The position numbers and the translations under genes are program-made. Below are positions 33,079-42,350 of a DNA stretch of 64,000 nt, piece after piece; position 1 is the first letter of the stretch, and each line of letters starts with the position of its first letter. The notes beneath the pieces are model-generated. The model was not told the origin of the DNA and ran no database searches. It saw nothing but the letters and a program-made list of their open reading frames with translations. Source of the DNA: Pseudomonas aylmerensis (GTDB lineage: Bacteria; Pseudomonadota; Gammaproteobacteria; Pseudomonadales; Pseudomonadaceae); assembly GCF_001702265.1 (NCBI RefSeq), contig NZ_MAUE01000026.1, positions 1-64,000 on the forward strand. Reading direction: 5' to 3'.

Positions 33079-36000
33079 ATGAACCCCTCACGGTTGATCA
33101 AGCTCATGGTCATCCTGCTCGCGGGGATGTTGCCTGCGGCGGTGATGGCCGTGGATGCACCGCAAAGCCTGCGGCTACTCGGCCACTCAACCCTTGAACC
33201 CACCAGCGTGATGCTCGATGAAGCCGACTGGCGCTGGCTGCGCGAGCAGCGCACATTGATCATCGGGGTCTCGGCGCCGGATTACGCGCCCTTTGACCTG
33301 AGTAACAACAAGCAAGAACTGGAAGGCATCACCGCCGATTATGCGGCGCTGATCGGCCAGGCGCTGAATATCGCGGTCACGGTTCGGCGCTACGACACGC
33401 GCGATGAAGTTATCGACGCCCTCAAGAGCGGCGCGGTGGATTTTCTCGGCTCGGCCAACGGTTATGAGTTCGCCGACCCGCAGTTGGTGCTATCGCGCTC
33501 CTACGCCAATGATCAACCCGTGCTGGTGACGCGCGCGGGTGACAACCTTGCATTGAATGCCGATCTGGCGGGCAGGCGCGTGGCGATGCTCTACCACTAC
33601 ATGCCACCCGACGCCGTCCAGGCGTTCTACCCCCAAGCACAGTTGCAGTTGTTTGGCTCGACCTTCGAGGCCATCGGCGCCGTCGCGTTCGGCCAGGCGG
33701 ATGTGTACCTCGGGGATGCCATCAGCACCCGCTACCTGATCAACAAGAACCATCTCAATAATGTGCGCATGGCGGATTTTTCGGCCATGGAAGCCAACCC
33801 GTTCGGGTTCGCCCTGCGCAAGGAAAACACACGCCTGCTGAGGATCATCAACGCCGCGCTTGCCGCTGTTCCCGCCAACCAGCAGATGGAAATCCTGCGC
33901 CGTTGGAGTGCCGGTGGCATTGGTTTTCCCGAGGCCGACCGGCTGCGCTTGAGCATCAATGAGCAGCGCTGGCTGGAGAAGCATCCGCGGGTAAAAGTGG
34001 CGGTGGTCGACAAGTTCGTGCCGCTGTCGTTTTTCAACGAGAAGGGCGAGTTCGAAGGCCTGAGCGCCGAGGTGTTGTCGCGGATCAGCCTGCGTACGGG
34101 CCTTAAGTTCGACATCGAGCAGGGCACTTCACTGCCGCGCCTGGTTGACGCGGTCAGCACCGGGCGCGTCGATATGCTGGCGGCCGTGACGCCCAGCATC
34201 GAGCGGTCGGAGAAGATCCGCTTTACCCGGCCCTACCTGTCAAACCCCTATGCACTGGTAGTGTCCGCGGACAATGAGCGCGTGATTACCCTGGAGGACA
34301 TGCCCGGCAAACGCCTGGCGGTGGTCAGCGGCAACAGCCTCGCGATGCAGATTGCCGAGGACTACCCAGGCGTGGTGTTTGTCGAGGTCGAGAACACCGA
34401 GCAGGCCATGGCGTTGGTGGCCAAGGGCACCGTGGAGGCGACCGCGGTGTCGTTGATCAGCGCGCGCTACATGATCGCGCGCAATTACCGTGAACGCCTG
34501 CGCATCACCAGCACCGTCGGCCGGGAGCCGGCGCGTTTTACCCTGGGGGTCAACCGCAGCGAACTGGAGTTGTATTCGATCCTCGACAAGGCATTGCTGA
34601 GCATTACCCCCGAAGAGATGGACGAGCTGACTAACCATTGGCGCAGTGAAATCATCCTCGAAGACAGCTACTGGCTGCGGCACCGCAACGTGATTATCCA
34701 AGGCTTCGCCCTTGCCGCGCTGCTGCTGTTGGTCGCCCTGGGCTGGGTGTTCTACCTGCGTAACCTGATTCGCAAGCGTGCCCAGGCGGAGCGGGCCTTG
34801 AGCGACCAGATGCGCTTTATGAGCGTGCTGATCGACGGCACTCCGCACCCGATTTACGTGCGCGATCGCCAAGGCCGCTTGATGGCGTGCAACAACGCCT
34901 ACCTCGATGTCTTCGGCTTCAAGCTCGAAGACGTCATTGGCAAGACCGTGGTGGAGACCGACACCGGCAACCCTCCCCAGGCCCAGTCGTTCCATGCCGA
35001 TTACCTGCGCTTGATGGAGCAGGGCGAACCGCAGATCCATGACCGCGTGTTGAAGATTCCCGGTGGCGGGGTGTTGACCATCTACCAGTGGATGCTGCCC
35101 TACCGGGATAGCAACGGCGGCGTCGTGGGCATGATTGCCGGCTGGGTCGATGTCAGCGAGCGCCAGCGCTTGCTGGGCCAATTGCAGGAAGCCAAGGAGG
35201 AGGCCGACGCAGCCAACCGCGCGAAGACCACCTTCCTGGCCACCATGAGCCATGAGATACGCACGCCCATGAACGCTGTGATCGGCATGATCGAGCTGGC
35301 CCTGGAAAACGCCCAGCAGGGGCGTGCTGACCGCGCCGCGCTGGAGGTGGCCTCGGTGGCGTCGCACAGCATGCTGGAGTTGATCGGCGATATTCTCGAC
35401 ATTGCGCGGATTGAATCCGGCCACCTGTCACTGGCCCTGGAGCCCGCCAATCCGCACGAGCTGCTGGCCTCGGTGGCGCGGGTATTTGAAGGGCTGGCGC
35501 GCGACAAGGGCCTGGTGTTGCAAGTGGAGCTCGACCCGCTGATCGACCATGCGGTGTTGATCGACCCGCTGCGCTTCAAGCAGGTGGTGTCCAATCTGTT
35601 GGGGAATGCGATCAAGTTCACCACCAACGGTCAGGTACGCGTGGGGGCCCAGGGGGCATTGGTCGGCGATCAACTGGACCTGCGGCTATGGGTGGAGGAC
35701 ACCGGCATTGGCATCAGCGCTGTCGATCAGCAGCGCTTGTTCAACCCCTTTATCCAGGGCAGCAATAACGAACAATCGGCACGCAGTGGTTCTGGCCTTG
35801 GACTGGTCATCAGCCGCAACCTGTGCGAGATGATGGGCGGGCAATTGCACTTGAGCAGCGTGCTGGGCAAGGGCACGCGGGTGGATGTGACGCTGTCGCT
35901 GGAAATGACCACCCGCGTGCCGGATGCATTGCCCGTCTTGCCCGTTCCGACGGCCCGGGCGTTGAGCATCCTGGTGGTGGATGACTACCCGGCCAACCGC

Positions 36001-36690
36001 CTGCTGCTGGCTCGCCAGTTGAGCTTCCTGGGGCACCGCATCACCACCGCCGATGACGGTGCCCAAGGCTTTGCCTTGTGGCAGGCCGGGCAGTTCGATG
36101 GGGTGATCACCGATTGCAATATGCCCTTCAAGGATGGGTATACGTTGGCGCGGGATATTCGTGCCCAGGAGCGTCAGCGCGGGCTCACGCCATGCCTGTT
36201 GCTGGGCTTCACCGCCAATGCGCAGCCACAAGAAACCGAACGCTGCCGACAAGCCGGCATGGATGGCTGCCTGTTCAAGCCCACCGGGCTTGAAGACTTG
36301 CGCGCGGCGTTGGCATCGCGCGCGGTCGGCGAGGTGACACAGGCGTTTGAGCCGACGTTTGATTTGAGCACGCTGATCGCGCTGACCGGTAGCGATAAGG
36401 TCGCACTGAACGAGTTGCTGACGCCGTTACTCGACAGCCTGGAGGAAGATCGCGCCTGGTTGGGTGTTGAGCAAAATCGCGCGGACTTCGCCAGGCTGCA
36501 TGACCTGGCCCACCGGGTCAAAGGGGGCGCACGCTTGGTCAAGTCTCAGGCGTTGATCGCCACCTGCGAGACCTTGGAAGACCTGTGCGAGCGGCGCGAA
36601 GGCGAGGCATTGGACGCAGCAGTGCAGGCGGTGGAACGGGCTATCGCTGGCTTGCAACACAGCCTCGGGCAGTACTGCAATCAGGCGTGA
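33079..36690 (+). CDS. Unorthodox hybrid sensor histidine kinase (EvgS/BvgS-like)
   Basis: This inner-membrane protein of 1203 residues has the full EvgS/BvgS architecture. A signal peptide (1-24) is followed by two periplasmic solute-binding (Venus-flytrap) domains (about 50-275 and 295-530), one membrane helix (about 542-568) and a PAS domain (about 580-705). Next come HisKA with His725 in ATMSHEIRTPMN, HATPase with N-box NLLGNAIKFT and G-box DTGIGIS, a receiver with Asp1012 in DGVITDCNMPF, and Hpt with His1145 in LAHRVKGGARL. All four phosphorelay residues are present. The ATG at 33079 follows the regulator's stop directly. It should signal to the preceding regulator; the ligand is unknown. 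Confidence 0.94.
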   Translation: MNPSRLIKLMVILLAGMLPAAVMAVDAPQSLRLLGHSTLEPTSVMLDEADWRWLREQRTLIIGVSAPDYAPFDLSNNKQELEGITADYAALIGQALNIAVTVRRYDTRDEVIDALKSGAVDFLGSANGYEFADPQLVLSRSYANDQPVLVTRAGDNLALNADLAGRRVAMLYHYMPPDAVQAFYPQAQLQLFGSTFEAIGAVAFGQADVYLGDAISTRYLINKNHLNNVRMADFSAMEANPFGFALRKENTRLLRIINAALAAVPANQQMEILRRWSAGGIGFPEADRLRLSINEQRWLEKHPRVKVAVVDKFVPLSFFNEKGEFEGLSAEVLSRISLRTGLKFDIEQGTSLPRLVDAVSTGRVDMLAAVTPSIERSEKIRFTRPYLSNPYALVVSADNERVITLEDMPGKRLAVVSGNSLAMQIAEDYPGVVFVEVENTEQAMALVAKGTVEATAVSLISARYMIARNYRERLRITSTVGREPARFTLGVNRSELELYSILDKALLSITPEEMDELTNHWRSEIILEDSYWLRHRNVIIQGFALAALLLLVALGWVFYLRNLIRKRAQAERALSDQMRFMSVLIDGTPHPIYVRDRQGRLMACNNAYLDVFGFKLEDVIGKTVVETDTGNPPQAQSFHADYLRLMEQGEPQIHDRVLKIPGGGVLTIYQWMLPYRDSNGGVVGMIAGWVDVSERQRLLGQLQEAKEEADAANRAKTTFLATMSHEIRTPMNAVIGMIELALENAQQGRADRAALEVASVASHSMLELIGDILDIARIESGHLSLALEPANPHELLASVARVFEGLARDKGLVLQVELDPLIDHAVLIDPLRFKQVVSNLLGNAIKFTTNGQVRVGAQGALVGDQLDLRLWVEDTGIGISAVDQQRLFNPFIQGSNNEQSARSGSGLGLVISRNLCEMMGGQLHLSSVLGKGTRVDVTLSLEMTTRVPDALPVLPVPTARALSILVVDDYPANRLLLARQLSFLGHRITTADDGAQGFALWQAGQFDGVITDCNMPFKDGYTLARDIRAQERQRGLTPCLLLGFTANAQPQETERCRQAGMDGCLFKPTGLEDLRAALASRAVGEVTQAFEPTFDLSTLIALTGSDKVALNELLTPLLDSLEEDRAWLGVEQNRADFARLHDLAHRVKGGARLVKSQALIATCETLEDLCERREGEALDAAVQAVERAIAGLQHSLGQYCNQA

Positions 36691-36824
36691 CCGAAGTAGA
36701 CAGCCATTCGGTGCATTTGGGACAACTCCTACATGAAGGGGGAACATGCCTGATTTTGTCTTCGGGATATGTCTGGAAAATGGGCGACGCTCACTGACGA
36801 GCGCTGCCAGCCCAGGGGTTTGCC

Positions 36825-37247
36825 ATGCCGAACAAAGCACTGACCATCCTGATTGCCGATGAACAGCACCTGCAACGGTTGTACATCGAAAAAATGCTCA
36901 ATCAGTTGGGGTACCACCGGATCGTGCCGGTACAGACCTTCGAAGAAGTACAGATACTCACCGCCATTCCGGCCGAACCCTTTGACGTGCTGATCATCAA
37001 TGCGGGGCTGACGCTGCACAGCTGCGGGCCCCAGCCCCAGGTACGCCACGTGCTGGTCTACGACCACCTCGACCTGGGCGCACCTGCCGGCGCAACACCG
37101 GCGGTGCTGGTACGGCTGCCCGGCGTACCGGACAACGTCAACCTCGAACACTTCATGGACATCATCGACCCACCCGCAGCCACGGCGGGCCTGCGGGTAT
37201 TGCCCTGGTTGCGCGAGTTATCCCGCGCACGGGTGGCCGGCGCCTAG
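36825..37247 (+). CDS. Receiver-like protein without phospho-acceptor aspartate
   Basis: The 140-residue protein starts like a CheY receiver (ALTILIADEQHLQRLYIEKM, residues 5-24) with the N-terminal acidic residues Asp12/Glu13. The position of the phosphorylated Asp is Asn59 in FDVLIINAGLTLH. The usual Thr/Ser and Lys-Pro signatures are not visible in the second half, which is diverged. It is probably a pseudo-receiver that does not accept phosphate. It follows the hybrid kinase by 134 bases in the same direction and may interact with that phosphorelay. Its end overlaps the convergent dkgB gene by four bases. Confidence 0.8.
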   Translation: MPNKALTILIADEQHLQRLYIEKMLNQLGYHRIVPVQTFEEVQILTAIPAEPFDVLIINAGLTLHSCGPQPQVRHVLVYDHLDLGAPAGATPAVLVRLPGVPDNVNLEHFMDIIDPPAATAGLRVLPWLRELSRARVAGA

Positions 37248-38062
37248 TCCCATTTCGGCGCGATGCCCTTGGGGCTGGTCAAGCGATGGCCGCGCTCCAG
37301 GCCGGCAATCTGTTCCATGTCGGCAGCACTCAAGGTCAGTTGCAGGGCCTTGAGGTTGCTTTCCAGGTTGGCGCGTTTGGTCGAGGAGGGGATCACGGCG
37401 TACCCGAGTTGCATGGCCCAGGCCAGGGTCACTTGGGCCGGGGTGGCTTGATGGCGCTCGGCGATCTGCTGGATCACCGGGTCCTTGAGCACTTCGCCGT
37501 AGGCCAGGGTCATGTAGGAGGTGATCTGGATACCGTGGGCACTGGCGAACTCCGCCACCTTGCGGTTTTGCAGGTAGGGGTGCAGTTCGATCTGGTTGGT
37601 CGCGATGTGCTCGGCGCCGACCGCTGCGATGGCCTGTTTCATCAGGTCAATGGTGAAGTTGGAAATACCGATCTGGCGCGTCAGGCCCTGGCGCTTGGCT
37701 TCCAGCAACTGGCTCATGAATTCGGCGACGGGAACCTGGTCTTCCGGCGACGGCCAGTGGATCAGGGTCAGGTCCAGGTAGTCGGTCTGGAGCTTGCGCA
37801 GGCTCTCCTTGAGGCTCGGGATCAAATGGCCTTCGGCGAAGTTGGCGATCCAGATCTTGCTGGTGATGAACAGCTCATCACGGGGCACACCGCTGTCGGC
37901 GATGGCCTGGCCGACGTCAGCTTCGTTCTCGTAGATCTGCGCCGTGTCGATGACGCGGTAGCCCAGTTCCAGGCCGGTGCTGACGGAGTCAATCACCACC
38001 TGGCCCTGCAGGCGGAAAGTGCCGAGGCCGAAGGCGGGTACGTTGGACGTGGGGATAGACAT
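37244..38062 (-). CDS. dkgB: Aldo/keto reductase, 2,5-diketo-D-gluconate reductase B type
   Basis: The 272-residue NADPH-dependent enzyme has the AKR catalytic tetrad: Asp/Tyr in YRVIDTAQIYENE, Lys in ITSKIWI and His in LTLIHWPSP. The cofactor loop is IPSSTKRANLESNLKA. Its sequence follows E. coli DkgB closely along its length, including NFTIDLMKQAIAAVGAEHIA and SYMTLAYG. It reduces 2,5-diketogluconate, methylglyoxal or other aldehydes. ATG 38062 has CAGGAG seven bases upstream. It is a single gene, convergent with the pseudo-receiver gene. Confidence 0.9.
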   Translation of the reverse strand: MSIPTSNVPAFGLGTFRLQGQVVIDSVSTGLELGYRVIDTAQIYENEADVGQAIADSGVPRDELFITSKIWIANFAEGHLIPSLKESLRKLQTDYLDLTLIHWPSPEDQVPVAEFMSQLLEAKRQGLTRQIGISNFTIDLMKQAIAAVGAEHIATNQIELHPYLQNRKVAEFASAHGIQITSYMTLAYGEVLKDPVIQQIAERHQATPAQVTLAWAMQLGYAVIPSSTKRANLESNLKALQLTLSAADMEQIAGLERGHRLTSPKGIAPKWD

Positions 38063-38176
38063 CAGTAACTCCTGAAGAGGTGTGAACAATGGAGTCGAGT
38101 ATCCGCCCGTCGTTCCTTCGGAAAAACCGTCGAATCCGAAAAGGACTCTTTACCGCAGGTCACGAATGGGCCTGGC

Positions 38177-38755
38177 CTAAAATGTCGGCGGCGTGATCAC
38201 CCAGATCACCACCGTCTCCACTTTGCCGGGGTTGCCATACCGATGCGGTTCGCTGCTGGCAAAGCTGAAGCTGTCACCGGCCGCCAGCAGGAAGTGCCGC
38301 TCTCCCACCCACAGCTCGAACTGTCCGCGCAACACATAGCCGGCTTCTTCGCCTTCATGGCTGTAGCTCTGCTGGCTGTAGGTGCCCGGTGGGAAACTCG
38401 ATTGCAGCATTTCCAGTTGATGGTTGGGCAGGGGCGTCAGCAACTGGTCGACGATGCCGTCTTCATAGTGGATGCTCTGGCGATTGTCCTTGCGCACCAC
38501 GTAGCCTGCGTCTGCCGGTGCGGGCGTGGTCTCGCTGGCGAAGAACCATTGGATCGTCACCCCCAGGCTGCGAGCGATGTTGAACAGTGCCGGAATCGAA
38601 GGATACGCAAGGTTTCGCTCCAGCTGGCTGAGGTAGCCGGCGGTCAGCTCGCTGGCCTCTGCCAGGGCGGTCAAGGTCATGCCGCTGGCCTTGCGCAAAC
38701 CACGGATGCGGGTGCCGAGAAACAGTTGCTGGGGTTGGTCGTTCACAGGTTCCAT
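38177..38755 (-). CDS. XRE-cupin transcriptional regulator
   Basis: The 192-residue protein has an XRE helix-turn-helix (IRGLRKASGMTLTALAEASE, then YLSQLERNLAYPSI, residues about 17-55) and a C-terminal cupin (residues about 115-188, with AGYVLRGQFELWVGE and AAGDSFSFASSEPHRYGN). Members often regulate amine or amino-acid catabolism and bind a small ligand in the cupin. Its start (38755) overlaps the end of the flavin oxidoreductase gene by 13 bases, so the two are translationally coupled. The likely operator is the long inverted repeat in front of that operon (40749-40783). Confidence 0.88.
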   Translation of the reverse strand: MEPVNDQPQQLFLGTRIRGLRKASGMTLTALAEASELTAGYLSQLERNLAYPSIPALFNIARSLGVTIQWFFASETTPAPADAGYVVRKDNRQSIHYEDGIVDQLLTPLPNHQLEMLQSSFPPGTYSQQSYSHEGEEAGYVLRGQFELWVGERHFLLAAGDSFSFASSEPHRYGNPGKVETVVIWVITPPTF

Positions 38756-40698
38756 GCCACCTTGAGTCCTTCGTAGATCGCCTCTTCGGCGGTGCGCGGC
38801 GCCAGGCAGTCGCCGATCCGGTCAAACGGCACCAGGCCCTGCAGCTGCGCGCCGAGAGTGTCCACCGGCTGGTGGCCCTGGCACAACACCAGCGTGTCGA
38901 TATTCTCCAGCAGCATGGGCTCGCCGCTGGCGGTGTGTTGCAGGTACACCGTGGTGTCGTCGCAGCCGTACAAGCGCGCATACGGGATGATCGGAATGCC
39001 CAGCCGGTGCAGCTCGCCGGCCAGTTGATCACGCACATACAGCGGGAGATTCTCGCCACAGTGCGTGCCATTCACCGCCAGTTGCACCTGATGCCCGGCG
39101 CGCACCAGGCGCTCGGCAATACCGGGGCCGATCCAGTCGCAACGCCAGTCGACCACCACCACCGAACGCCCCAGGGGCACTGCGTCGCGCAGCACCTGCC
39201 AGGCATCCACCACCTGCAGTTCGCCGCCTTGCTCGAAGGCCGGCCAATAGGGTTCGGCGCCGGTGGCAATGATCACATGGTCGGGTTGCTCGCGCTCCAC
39301 CAGCGCGCGGTCGACGCGGGTGTTGCGCAGCACCTGCACACCGGCCAGTTGCATCTCGCGTTGCAGGTTGGTGCTGGCGCCGCCGAACTCACTGCGCCGT
39401 GGCAGCAATTGCGCCAGCAGCACTTGCCCGCCCAACTGGGCGCTAGCCTCGTAGAGCGTCACGGCATGCCCGCGTTGCGCCGCGACCGCTGCGGCTTTCA
39501 TACCCGCCGGACCACCGCCCACGACTATGATGCGCTTGCGCTTGAGCGTCGCTTGCACCTCGCCGAATAGCAGCTCGCGGCCGGTCTCGGGATGCTGGAT
39601 ACACGAGATCGGCAAGCCCTTGTGAAAGTGACCGATGCAGGCCTGGTTGCAGGCGATGCACGCGCGCACATCTTCGACGCGCCCGTCGAGAGTCTTGGCG
39701 GGCATCAGCGGGTCGCAGATCAATGCGCGGGTCATGCCGCACACATCGGCCTGGCCGCGCGCGAGGATCAATTCGGCTTCCTGGGGCTGGTTGATGCGCC
39801 CGGTGACGAACAGCGGAATCGACAGGCTGGCCTTGAACGTCGCGGCCTCATCGGCGAGGTACGCGGCGGCAATCGCCATGGGCGGCACGATATGGATTGC
39901 ACCGCCCAGCGAGGCCGACGTGCCTGCGACGATATGCACGTAGTCGAGCTGGGACTGCAGGCTCTGCACGGCTTCGAGGGATTCGCTTTCGGTGAGCCCT
40001 TCGGCATCGCGTTCATCGGCAGAAATGCGCAGGCCGATGATGAAGTCCGCGTCGGTAGCCGCGCGCACGGCGGCGAGGATTTCCGTCAGGAACCGCAGCC
40101 GTTGCTCAAGCGCCCCGTTGTAGCCATCGCTGCGCCGATTGACCCGTGGGTTGAGAAACTGCGCCGGCAGGTATCCATGGCTGGCGACCACTTCGACGCC
40201 GTCGATCCCGGCCTGGTGCAGACGCCTGGCAGCGGCGGCGTAACCCGCGACAATCTCATCGATCATCGCTTGGTCCAGCGCACGCGGCATCACCCGGAAG
40301 CGTTCATTGGGTACCCCCGAGGCCGAGTAGGCCACCGCCAGCAGGCCATCCGCCGACTCCATGATTTCCCGCCCGGGATGAAAGATCTGCGACAGCACCA
40401 CGGTGCCATGGGCATGGCAGGTTTCGGCCAGCTCGCGGTAGCCCTCGATGCACGCATCGTCGGTGGCCATCAACACATGGGAGGTGTACCGCGCGCTGTC
40501 ATGCACCCCGGCCACCTGCAGCACAATCAGGCCGACACCGCCTTCGGCACGCGCACGGTGGTAGGCGATCAATGGCGGGTTGACCCGGTTATCGGTGGGC
40601 ATCGAGGTGTCATGACCGCTGGACATGATGCGGTTTTTCAAGCGTTTGCCCCGCAGTGCCAGGGGCTCGAACAGGTGCGGGAAAGCAGAGGGCGACAT
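38743..40698 (-). CDS. Old-yellow-enzyme/Fe-S flavin oxidoreductase (dienoyl-CoA reductase / N-demethylase type)
   Basis: The 651-residue protein has an N-terminal FMN-binding TIM barrel (about 1-345; GREIMESADG loop, DGVEVVASHGYLPAQFLNPR, GMTRALICDP). A four-cysteine 4Fe-4S motif CIACNQACIGHFHKGLPISC follows (about 350-370), then an FAD/NAD(P) Rossmann part (VVGGGPAGMKAAAVAAQRGH). This layout is shared by 2,4-dienoyl-CoA reductase, trimethylamine dehydrogenase and N-methylproline demethylases. The HGYL and active-site context fit a demethylase-like or enoate reductase, but specificity is open. ATG 40698 follows GGAGTACCCGCACC. It diverges from the class II aldolase gene. Confidence 0.88.
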   Translation of the reverse strand: MSPSAFPHLFEPLALRGKRLKNRIMSSGHDTSMPTDNRVNPPLIAYHRARAEGGVGLIVLQVAGVHDSARYTSHVLMATDDACIEGYRELAETCHAHGTVVLSQIFHPGREIMESADGLLAVAYSASGVPNERFRVMPRALDQAMIDEIVAGYAAAARRLHQAGIDGVEVVASHGYLPAQFLNPRVNRRSDGYNGALEQRLRFLTEILAAVRAATDADFIIGLRISADERDAEGLTESESLEAVQSLQSQLDYVHIVAGTSASLGGAIHIVPPMAIAAAYLADEAATFKASLSIPLFVTGRINQPQEAELILARGQADVCGMTRALICDPLMPAKTLDGRVEDVRACIACNQACIGHFHKGLPISCIQHPETGRELLFGEVQATLKRKRIIVVGGGPAGMKAAAVAAQRGHAVTLYEASAQLGGQVLLAQLLPRRSEFGGASTNLQREMQLAGVQVLRNTRVDRALVEREQPDHVIIATGAEPYWPAFEQGGELQVVDAWQVLRDAVPLGRSVVVVDWRCDWIGPGIAERLVRAGHQVQLAVNGTHCGENLPLYVRDQLAGELHRLGIPIIPYARLYGCDDTTVYLQHTASGEPMLLENIDTLVLCQGHQPVDTLGAQLQGLVPFDRIGDCLAPRTAEEAIYEGLKVAWNL

Positions 40699-40748
40699 GG
40701 TGCGGGTACTCCAGGCGCTGTTATTGTTATTTTTCTATAGGAGGCTGC

Positions 40749-40783
40749 CGCCAGTAAAAAATCAACTTGTTTTTTTACTGGCG
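40749..40783. promoter_or_regulatory. 13-base perfect inverted repeat in the divergent control region
   Basis: CGCCAGTAAAAAA (40749-40761) and TTTTTTACTGGCG (40771-40783) are exact reverse complements with a 9-base spacer. They lie between the divergent flavin oxidoreductase (start 40698) and aldolase (start 40830) genes. It is well placed as a shared operator for the XRE-cupin regulator. The T-runs also mean it could act as a terminator on either strand. Confidence 0.7.
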
Positions 40784-40829
40784 TCTGGATTAGCGTCGCC
40801 TTCACCCACCCCGTGCCCGGAGAATAAAA

Positions 40830-41588
40830 ATGCCTCACTCCACCGAACAGCACCTGCGCGAAGAGCTTGCGGCGTGTTATCGATTGATCGCGCACTACCG
40901 CATGAGCGACCTGATTTTCACGCATATCTCGGTGCGCATTCCCGGGCCCGAGCATCACTTCCTGATCAATCCCTACGGGCTGATGTTCGATGAAATCACC
41001 GCCTCCAGCCTGGTGAAGATCGGCCTCGACGGGCGCGCGGTCGAGCCGTCGCCGCATGCGGTCAACCCGGCCGGCTTTGTGATTCACAGCGCGATCCATG
41101 GCGCCCGCGAAGATGCCCACTGCGTGCTGCACACCCACACTCGCGCCGGCTGCGCGGTGGCGGCGCTGGAGTGCGGGTTGTTGCCGGTGAACCAGATTTC
41201 CATGGAGTTCTACGGCAAGGTTGCCTACCACGACTACGAAGGCGTGGCCCTGGACCTGGACGAGCAGCAACGCCTGGTGCGCGACCTCGGCGACAAGCCG
41301 GTGCTGATGCTGCGCAACCACGGTTTGCTGACGGTAGGCGCAACCGTCAGCCAGGCATTCCTGCGCATGTACTACCTGGAAAAAGCCTGCGACATCCAGA
41401 TCGCCGCCCAGGCCTGTGGTCCACTGGTGCTGCCATCCGCCGAGGTCTGCCAGTACACCGAACAGCAATTCAACAACCCCGGCCGGCCGCTGGAGGAGGG
41501 CGAGTTGGTTGACCTGGATGCGATGCAACTGGCGTGGGCGGCGTTGCTGCGCATGCTGGATCGGGTGTCGCCGGGGTACCGCGACTGA
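40830..41588 (+). CDS. Class II aldolase/adducin family protein
   Basis: The 252-residue protein has the class II aldolase fold with the metal-binding histidine pattern HTHTRAG at about residues 95-101 and a further His in LMLRNHGLLTVG (about 160). A catalytic acidic residue is expected near GLMFDEITASSLVKI. Enzymes of this family do aldol cleavage of sugar phosphates or related steps, but many bacterial members act on 3-carbon units or as decarboxylases with unknown substrates. It is probably in one transcription unit with the TetR gene 41 bases downstream. ATG 40830 follows CCGGAGAATAAAA. Confidence 0.87.
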   Translation: MPHSTEQHLREELAACYRLIAHYRMSDLIFTHISVRIPGPEHHFLINPYGLMFDEITASSLVKIGLDGRAVEPSPHAVNPAGFVIHSAIHGAREDAHCVLHTHTRAGCAVAALECGLLPVNQISMEFYGKVAYHDYEGVALDLDEQQRLVRDLGDKPVLMLRNHGLLTVGATVSQAFLRMYYLEKACDIQIAAQACGPLVLPSAEVCQYTEQQFNNPGRPLEEGELVDLDAMQLAWAALLRMLDRVSPGYRD

Positions 41589-41629
41589 TGTAGAGTCGTG
41601 CAGCCGACTCAACCGAAGGACACCGCGCC

Positions 41630-42268
41630 ATGACCCAGGAAACCCGTTTCTCCCGGATGGAGCCGGAATTGCGCAAGGCCAATCTGGTCCAGGCGACCCT
41701 GACTTGCCTCAAGCGTGACGGGTTCCAGGGCGCCTCGATCCGCAAGATCAGCGCCGAGGCCGGGGTCTCCGTAGGGCTGATCAGCCACCACTACTCGGGC
41801 AAGGATGAGTTGGTGGCCGAGGCCTATCGCACCATCACCGGCCAGGTCATGAGCCTGCTGCGCGAGACCATGGCCAAGGCGCCGCCCAACCCTCGGGAGC
41901 GTTTGTCGGCGCTGTTTCGGGGCTCGTTTTCCGCCGAGTTGCTCGACCCGCAGTTGCTGGATGCGTGGCTGGTGTTCTGGGGCGCGGTGAAGACGGCGCC
42001 GGCGATCAACCTGGCCCACGAACACTCCTACGGCGAATACCGCACCATCATGCGTTCGGCCCTGACCGACATGGCCCGCGAAGAAGGGTGGGAGCAGTTC
42101 GACGCCGACCTCGCGGCCATCGGCCTGAGCGCCTTGCTCGACGGGTTGTGGCTGGAGTCGGGCCTCAACCCCGGCACGTTCACCCCGGAGCAGGGGATCC
42201 AGATCTGCGAAGCCTGGGTCGACGGCCTGCAGTCCGGCGGTCGCAAGCGTTACCAGCTCAAACCCTGA
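41630..42268 (+). CDS. TetR-family regulator (BetI-like)
   Basis: The 212-residue protein has an N-terminal TetR helix-turn-helix (GASIRKISAEAGVSVGLISH, residues about 35-55, then HYSGKDELVAEAY). The C-terminal domain resembles BetI (WLVFWGAVKTAPAINLAHEH, GLSALLDGLWLESGLNPGTF). BetI represses choline/betaine genes, but relatives serve other catabolic operons. It is followed by an intrinsic terminator. A palindrome that fits a TetR operator lies just upstream of the next operon at 42351-42368, so that operon is its likely target. ATG 41630 follows GAAGGACACCGC. Confidence 0.88.
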   Translation: MTQETRFSRMEPELRKANLVQATLTCLKRDGFQGASIRKISAEAGVSVGLISHHYSGKDELVAEAYRTITGQVMSLLRETMAKAPPNPRERLSALFRGSFSAELLDPQLLDAWLVFWGAVKTAPAINLAHEHSYGEYRTIMRSALTDMAREEGWEQFDADLAAIGLSALLDGLWLESGLNPGTFTPEQGIQICEAWVDGLQSGGRKRYQLKP

Positions 42269-42278
42269 GCCTTCCTCG

Positions 42279-42310
42279 CCGCCCTGGACGCAAGGTCCGG
42301 GGCGGTTTTT
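42279..42310 (+). terminator. Intrinsic terminator after the TetR gene
   Basis: CCGCCC-T-GGAC pairs with GTCC-G-GGGCGG around GCAAG, followed by TTTTT. It separates the aldolase/TetR unit from the large operon. Confidence 0.85.
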
Positions 42311-42350
42311 CCGGCACTGAAAAAATTTAAGATTTGCCGATTGCCTCCTT

